DNA of 64,000 bases, taken from positions 279,001 to 343,000 of the forward strand of contig DASVHD010000035.1 in the NCBI GenBank assembly GCA_036382775.1, given 5' to 3'. The notes under the pieces were generated by a model that was not told the DNA's origin, ran no database searches, and saw only the letters and a list, made by a program, of their open reading frames with translations. The position numbers and the translations under genes are program-made. Within the stretch, counting starts at the first letter, position 1. Every line of letters begins with the position of its first letter. The DNA is from a bacterium. Its GTDB lineage: Bacteria; Hydrothermota; Tepidihabitantia; SM23-42; JAOAFX01. Positions 61,256 to 64,000 of the stretch are shown one piece after another.

Positions 61256-61981
61256 GTGAATTATTTGCAGAAGCGAATTGAACTCTTTATCTGCGGCCTG
61301 TGTTTTTTATTATTGATCATCAACGTTTGCTCAAAGAAAGACGGCCGGGCAAAAATCGACGAGCCATATCTGCCGCGCCATATCAAGAGAGAATCAGCAT
61401 GGATCCTTCAGGAAAAGATCAACGAACTGAGCGACAAAGCGCGCTCTGGAAAATACCGGGAATTCAGCGCGGCCGACCGGGCTGTGTTGTGGCTGGGGTT
61501 CAGATCATTGGTCGCGGGAGGATACGCGCAAGGATACGTTGGAGCCGCGACCGTGCTCGACCACTACCTGTCCGCGAGCGGTAAAGATCTGGCAGTGGAT
61601 CCGGTTTATTTCCAGAAATCGCCCGTCATAGTAAAAGTGCTTGATCGACATTATAAGAAGATAACCCTGACGCCGAATTCCGCCAGGCAGACAGTGATCC
61701 CGATTAATCCGGTAGATTATGGCTGGCTGGACACTAACATGAGATACATGATGAACCCGTTCAGCCTGATCATAAAAGATTCTTTGGCAGAAGGTAAGAT
61801 CGCAGGCATGTACTGGATCGAGTGCCGCATCGAATTTTATAAAAATGCCCGGACTTATTTCTTCCTGGCGGGCGATACTATCGTGTTCCCGGATAACCTG
61901 GGCGTCGCCCTGGAATCCCTGGGCATGGGCAAACCGTTCAATTTAACGTCGGCCTGGCAGGAAACGCGGGATTTAAAATAA
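61256..61981 (+). CDS. exported protein or lipoprotein of unknown function
   Basis: 241 residues from GTG 61256. The open frame begins at 61175, but the extra residues are translated repeat sequence and a TATAAT lies at 61229. Residues of about 8-24 are hydrophobic and end in IINVCSKKD, a possible lipobox. The mature part (LPRHIKRESAWILQEKINEL, then YYLSASGKDL-like helices and SARQTVIPINPVDYGWL) resembles no family I can name. Confidence 0.55.
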   Translation: MNYLQKRIELFICGLCFLLLIINVCSKKDGRAKIDEPYLPRHIKRESAWILQEKINELSDKARSGKYREFSAADRAVLWLGFRSLVAGGYAQGYVGAATVLDHYLSASGKDLAVDPVYFQKSPVIVKVLDRHYKKITLTPNSARQTVIPINPVDYGWLDTNMRYMMNPFSLIIKDSLAEGKIAGMYWIECRIEFYKNARTYFFLAGDTIVFPDNLGVALESLGMGKPFNLTSAWQETRDLK

Positions 61982-61984
61982 GGA

Positions 61985-62060
61985 ATCCAGTTTTTTGTTC
62001 TGGACTCCTGTTGGAATTTATCCCGTACTGCGATACGGGACAGGAGTGACAAGAACAATT
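61985..62060. repeat. hairpin-rich repeat downstream of 61256 gene
   Basis: GGAATCCAG/CTGGACTCC and TCCCGTA/TACGGGA hairpins lie in tandem. The TCCCGTAxxGxxATACGGGA style is a common intergenic repeat, and the first hairpin may serve as a terminator. Confidence 0.5.
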
Positions 62061-62113
62061 TGTTGTCATTCGTTTTTATTTGTTAATAACATAATTACAC
62101 GGTTACATAATAA

Positions 62114-62677
62114 CTAAAGCTTCTTACGTACATCGGAAGAAGCGTACACCGCCACGATCTCGCCAAAATAGACAGTATGAAAATCGCCCTTTGGATAGTA
62201 CGAGGAAATGATACTTGAAGCAAGTTTGTCTTTGAGGACGTTGTTTTTGTGCACCACCTTGCATTCGTAGTGGATCACGCACTGCTCGATGACGGGTGAT
62301 TTCACCTTCTTGCCCGGCACGGCTACCAGCCCCTTTTCCTTGAACTTGTCATGGTTCCGTCCGGATGCGCTGCCGCAGAAAGCCACGATATCGGAGAGTT
62401 TGGCCGGCGGAACGTTCACCGTGAAATCATCTGCCTGCTCCATCAACCCGTGCGTATAGCGGGATGGCCGCACCAGGACGATGAATATGGGCTTGCCCCA
62501 TATCACGCCGATGGTACCCCAGCCGATGGCCATGGTATTGGGCTTTCCCGCCTTATCAACAGATACCAGCAGCAGACCGTCGCCGTGCAATATCTCAAGC
62601 GTTTCTTTCAAGTAGTCGGTATAATGTGCTTTTATTTTTGACATAGTATTTTTTTTCTTTGGCTTTGATCTTTTCAT
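62114..62677 (-). CDS. flavin reductase-like (FMN-binding split barrel) protein
   Basis: 187 residues from ATG 62677, which follows GGGGAG by 6 bases. After a lysine-rich start (MKRSKPKKKNTMSK) comes the flavin reductase fold (LLLVSVDKAGKPNTMAIGWG, then WGKPIFIVLVRPSRYTHGLM and FTVNVPP). Such proteins bind FMN and reduce flavins or act as small redox proteins. Single gene. Confidence 0.85.
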   Translation of the reverse strand: MKRSKPKKKNTMSKIKAHYTDYLKETLEILHGDGLLLVSVDKAGKPNTMAIGWGTIGVIWGKPIFIVLVRPSRYTHGLMEQADDFTVNVPPAKLSDIVAFCGSASGRNHDKFKEKGLVAVPGKKVKSPVIEQCVIHYECKVVHKNNVLKDKLASSIISSYYPKGDFHTVYFGEIVAVYASSDVRKKL

Positions 62678-62701
62678 TTTATTCTCCCCGGGTAAAGTCA
62701 T

Positions 62702-63021
62702 TTATGTTTCCAATCATACGCAAAAACCTCACGAGGTCAAGCAGCCCTTATGTGTTATTGCGAGTCTTTATTTGTATTTGTCATGCCTGCCCCATATCCT
62801 TGCACGGGGTATACCCCAGCAGGAATCCAAATCCCCCACTCCCCCTTTTCTAAAGGGGGATAAAGGGGGATTATGTTGTCATTCCGTGTTTACTAACAGC
62901 CCTGAGGTAAACGAAGGGACACGAAATCCAGTCTTTTTATTCTTCGAGTAAACGTAGAGAGTCGAGAAGTATCCTTCAAACGTTAATAACGAAACCAACG
63001 ATATTAACGGTCAAAGCGTCC
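62702..63021. repeat. gene-free stretch with intergenic repeats
   Basis: Contains a CCCCCACTCCCCC/GGGGGATAAAGGGGG element at about 62829-62873 and a GTCATTCCGTG...ACGAAATCCAG element at about 62879-62932. No gene is seen before the promoter at 63022. Confidence 0.55.
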
Positions 63022-63049
63022 TTGACTTCTCGTTGTATGCCATTATAAT
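63022..63049 (+). promoter_or_regulatory. promoter of gene 63055 (leaderless)
   Basis: TTGACT (63022-63027) and TATAAT (63044-63049), spacer 16. ATG 63055 is 5 bases past the -10 box with no ribosome site. Confidence 0.8.
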
Positions 63050-63054
63050 GCTCC

Positions 63055-63681
63055 ATGGATGACTTTGTCATGGTCCTTGGGATCGTCGGTATTGTTCTGC
63101 TCGCGCTGGGTATTATCGTTATCATTCAGGCCCTGATCGCTGTTTTCAAAAAACGCACGGATGCAAAGGGCTTTTTGATTTCCCTCTTGATCTTCCTTAT
63201 TACGGTTGGTTTCGGAGTTGCGTTCACGGCGATCGCCATGTTCGTGTATACTTTTGCCCGGTTTTCCCACGAAGAAAAGATCGGATACGTATTTGCCGAG
63301 GAACACGGCGACACGATCGCGATGACCTTTTTCAACGTAAAAGAGGATAAGAGCCACTTTTTCAAACTCACCGGCGATCAGTGGATGATCGAGGGTTATA
63401 TCCTGCGGTGGAAGACCGGCCTCAGGTGGCTTGGGGCTGAATCATATTATTGCATCACAAGGTTTGAGGGACGCGATGTCGAGGGTTCAGGATCAGGTGC
63501 GGTTTGTTCAAACATATACCAGATCGCGAATGAGACCGGCTTTTGGCGTTATATGCTAAAAAACTGCGAGAAAATACCCTTTGTCGATGCCGCGTACGGC
63601 ATCGCCGCGTTCCAGTATCCAAGCCCGGACCCGTACGATCTTTATGTAAACGACACTGGTTTTATCATCAAGAAAAAATAA
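63055..63681 (+). CDS. membrane protein with C-terminal soluble domain, function unknown
   Basis: 208 residues. Two hydrophobic helices (about 5-32 and 40-70: MVLGIVGIVLLALGIIVIIQ; FLISLLIFLITVGFGVAFTA) are followed by a beta-rich domain (KSHFFKLTGDQWMIEGYILR, then RWLGAESYYCITRFEGR). It resembles short proteins sometimes annotated as cation or multidrug efflux related, without evidence of transport. Expected leaderless message. Confidence 0.65.
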   Translation: MDDFVMVLGIVGIVLLALGIIVIIQALIAVFKKRTDAKGFLISLLIFLITVGFGVAFTAIAMFVYTFARFSHEEKIGYVFAEEHGDTIAMTFFNVKEDKSHFFKLTGDQWMIEGYILRWKTGLRWLGAESYYCITRFEGRDVEGSGSGAVCSNIYQIANETGFWRYMLKNCEKIPFVDAAYGIAAFQYPSPDPYDLYVNDTGFIIKKK

Positions 63682-63683
63682 TC

Positions 63684-63730
63684 CATTCCCGCCATTCCCG
63701 TCATTCCCGTGTAAACGGGAATCCAGCAAC
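63684..63730. repeat. CATTCCCGTCATTCCCGTG repeat
   Basis: Three tandem CATTCCCG units lead into TTCCCGTGTAAACGGGAA, a perfect 7-bp hairpin. A common intergenic repeat style; may end transcription of the 63055 gene. Confidence 0.6.
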
Positions 63731-63758
63731 CTCTTATATCATGATCAATTGTCAAATA

Positions 63759-63786
63759 TTGACTAGTAGGGCATAAATATTATACT
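63759..63786 (+). promoter_or_regulatory. promoter of right-edge gene
   Basis: TTGACT (63759-63764) and TATACT (63781-63786), spacer 16. AAGGAG follows at 63790. Confidence 0.75.
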
Positions 63787-63802
63787 GTTAAGGAGAATGC
63801 TT

Positions 63803-64000
63803 ATGATAAAATACGCAGTTAGAGGTAAAATTGACGCGCGGGAATTGGATTGTTTCTTTCAAAGCTGGAAATCGCCGCCATGTTTAAAGATCGGGCGCAA
63901 ATTGCTGAAAGGTTCTGATCTGATAATAACCGCGAGGGGAAACGGTCATCTGGTTGGTTTTCTTACGGCGGTAAGCGACAAAGCCATGATCGCGCTGATC
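63803..64000 (+). CDS. GNAT-like acetyltransferase, cut by window edge
   Basis: 66 codons from ATG 63803 with AAGGAG 8 bases ahead; the frame runs off the window. The visible part (LDCFFQSWKSPPCLKIGRKL, then SDLIITARGNGHLVGFLTAV and SDKAMIALI) follows the first strands of a GNAT N-acetyltransferase. The acetyl-CoA-binding loop lies beyond the edge, so the call is provisional. Confidence 0.6.
   Translation, partial: MIKYAVRGKIDARELDCFFQSWKSPPCLKIGRKLLKGSDLIITARGNGHLVGFLTAVSDKAMIALI

Noticed and set aside
1-64000. CRISPR arrays, insertion sequences or prophage
   Set aside because: No evenly spaced direct repeats, transposase, integrase or phage structural genes were found on either strand.

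Overview
The window looks like chromosomal DNA from an uncultivated diderm (Gram-negative type) bacterium. The evidence is LptF/LptG lipopolysaccharide-export permeases, FtsE-FtsX-EnvC, many lipoprotein signal peptides, and three exported proteins ending in a Por/T9SS-like C-terminal sorting domain built around a sequence like IxDAAGRxVKxFS. That tail, together with an abundance of short repeat debris between genes, suggests the FCB side of the bacterial tree. My best guess is candidate division WOR-3 (Stahlbacteria) or a close relative. This is a judgement from sequence style and not a database match. TGA is a normal stop codon here. Promoters are easy to read: close copies of TTGACA and TATAAT, usually 16 bases apart, and several start transcription on or next to the start codon (leaderless mRNAs).

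Layout. 1-2710 (minus): a two-gene unit of a PD-(D/E)xK protein of the DUF2130 type and an OLD-like ATPase-TOPRIM protein that runs off the left edge, a plausible nuclease defence pair. 2.9-8.9 kb (plus): smpB, an N-acetylmuramoyl-L-alanine amidase, murI, rph, an RluD-type pseudouridine synthase and an RqcH/NFACT protein, that is, ribosome rescue, cell wall and RNA maturation. 8.9-10.5 kb: an exported beta-helix protein. 10.6-14.5 kb (minus): two exported proteins followed by lptF and lptG. 14.7 kb: tRNA-Gly(CCC). 15.0-17.6 kb (minus): ftsE-ftsX-envC, the division-site hydrolase control unit that would act on an amidase such as the one at 3.3 kb. 17.7-18.9 kb (minus): a nitroreductase, tRNA-Arg(CCG) and a striking unidentified RNA with two homologous folded domains.

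19-26.3 kb: lipoproteins, a fused MFS/spermidine-synthase-like membrane protein, and an aldehyde dehydrogenase plus class-III aminotransferase operon. 26.4-31.8 kb (plus): HEAT-repeat lipoprotein, cysS, efp with an unusual loop tip, a roadblock protein and a ComEC-like protein. 31.8-38.3 kb: an aromatic amino acid ammonia-lyase with an Ala-Cys-Gly triad, divergent from an 1185-residue multi-cofactor oxidoreductase coupled to a DAO-family flavoenzyme; together these suggest amino acid oxidation. 38.3-40.6 kb (minus): winged-helix protein with purQ, then bactofilin with an MBL hydrolase.

40.7-47 kb: secreted M6 and S8 proteases and a third sorted protein interrupted by an in-frame TGA that is followed by a SECIS-like hairpin, plus a second candidate structured RNA at 42.6 kb. 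47-55 kb: cyclase-ATPase-TPR regulator, membrane protein, lipoprotein, PAS protein and a zinc-ribbon/TPR/PEGA protein. 55-64 kb: ilvE, an MgtC-like protein, a ZIP transporter, an arsenic-type operon (SurA-thioredoxin fusion, Acr3, ArsP-like permease with a dyad over its promoter), small membrane proteins, a flavin reductase and a GNAT protein cut by the right edge. No insertion sequence, prophage or CRISPR array is visible.
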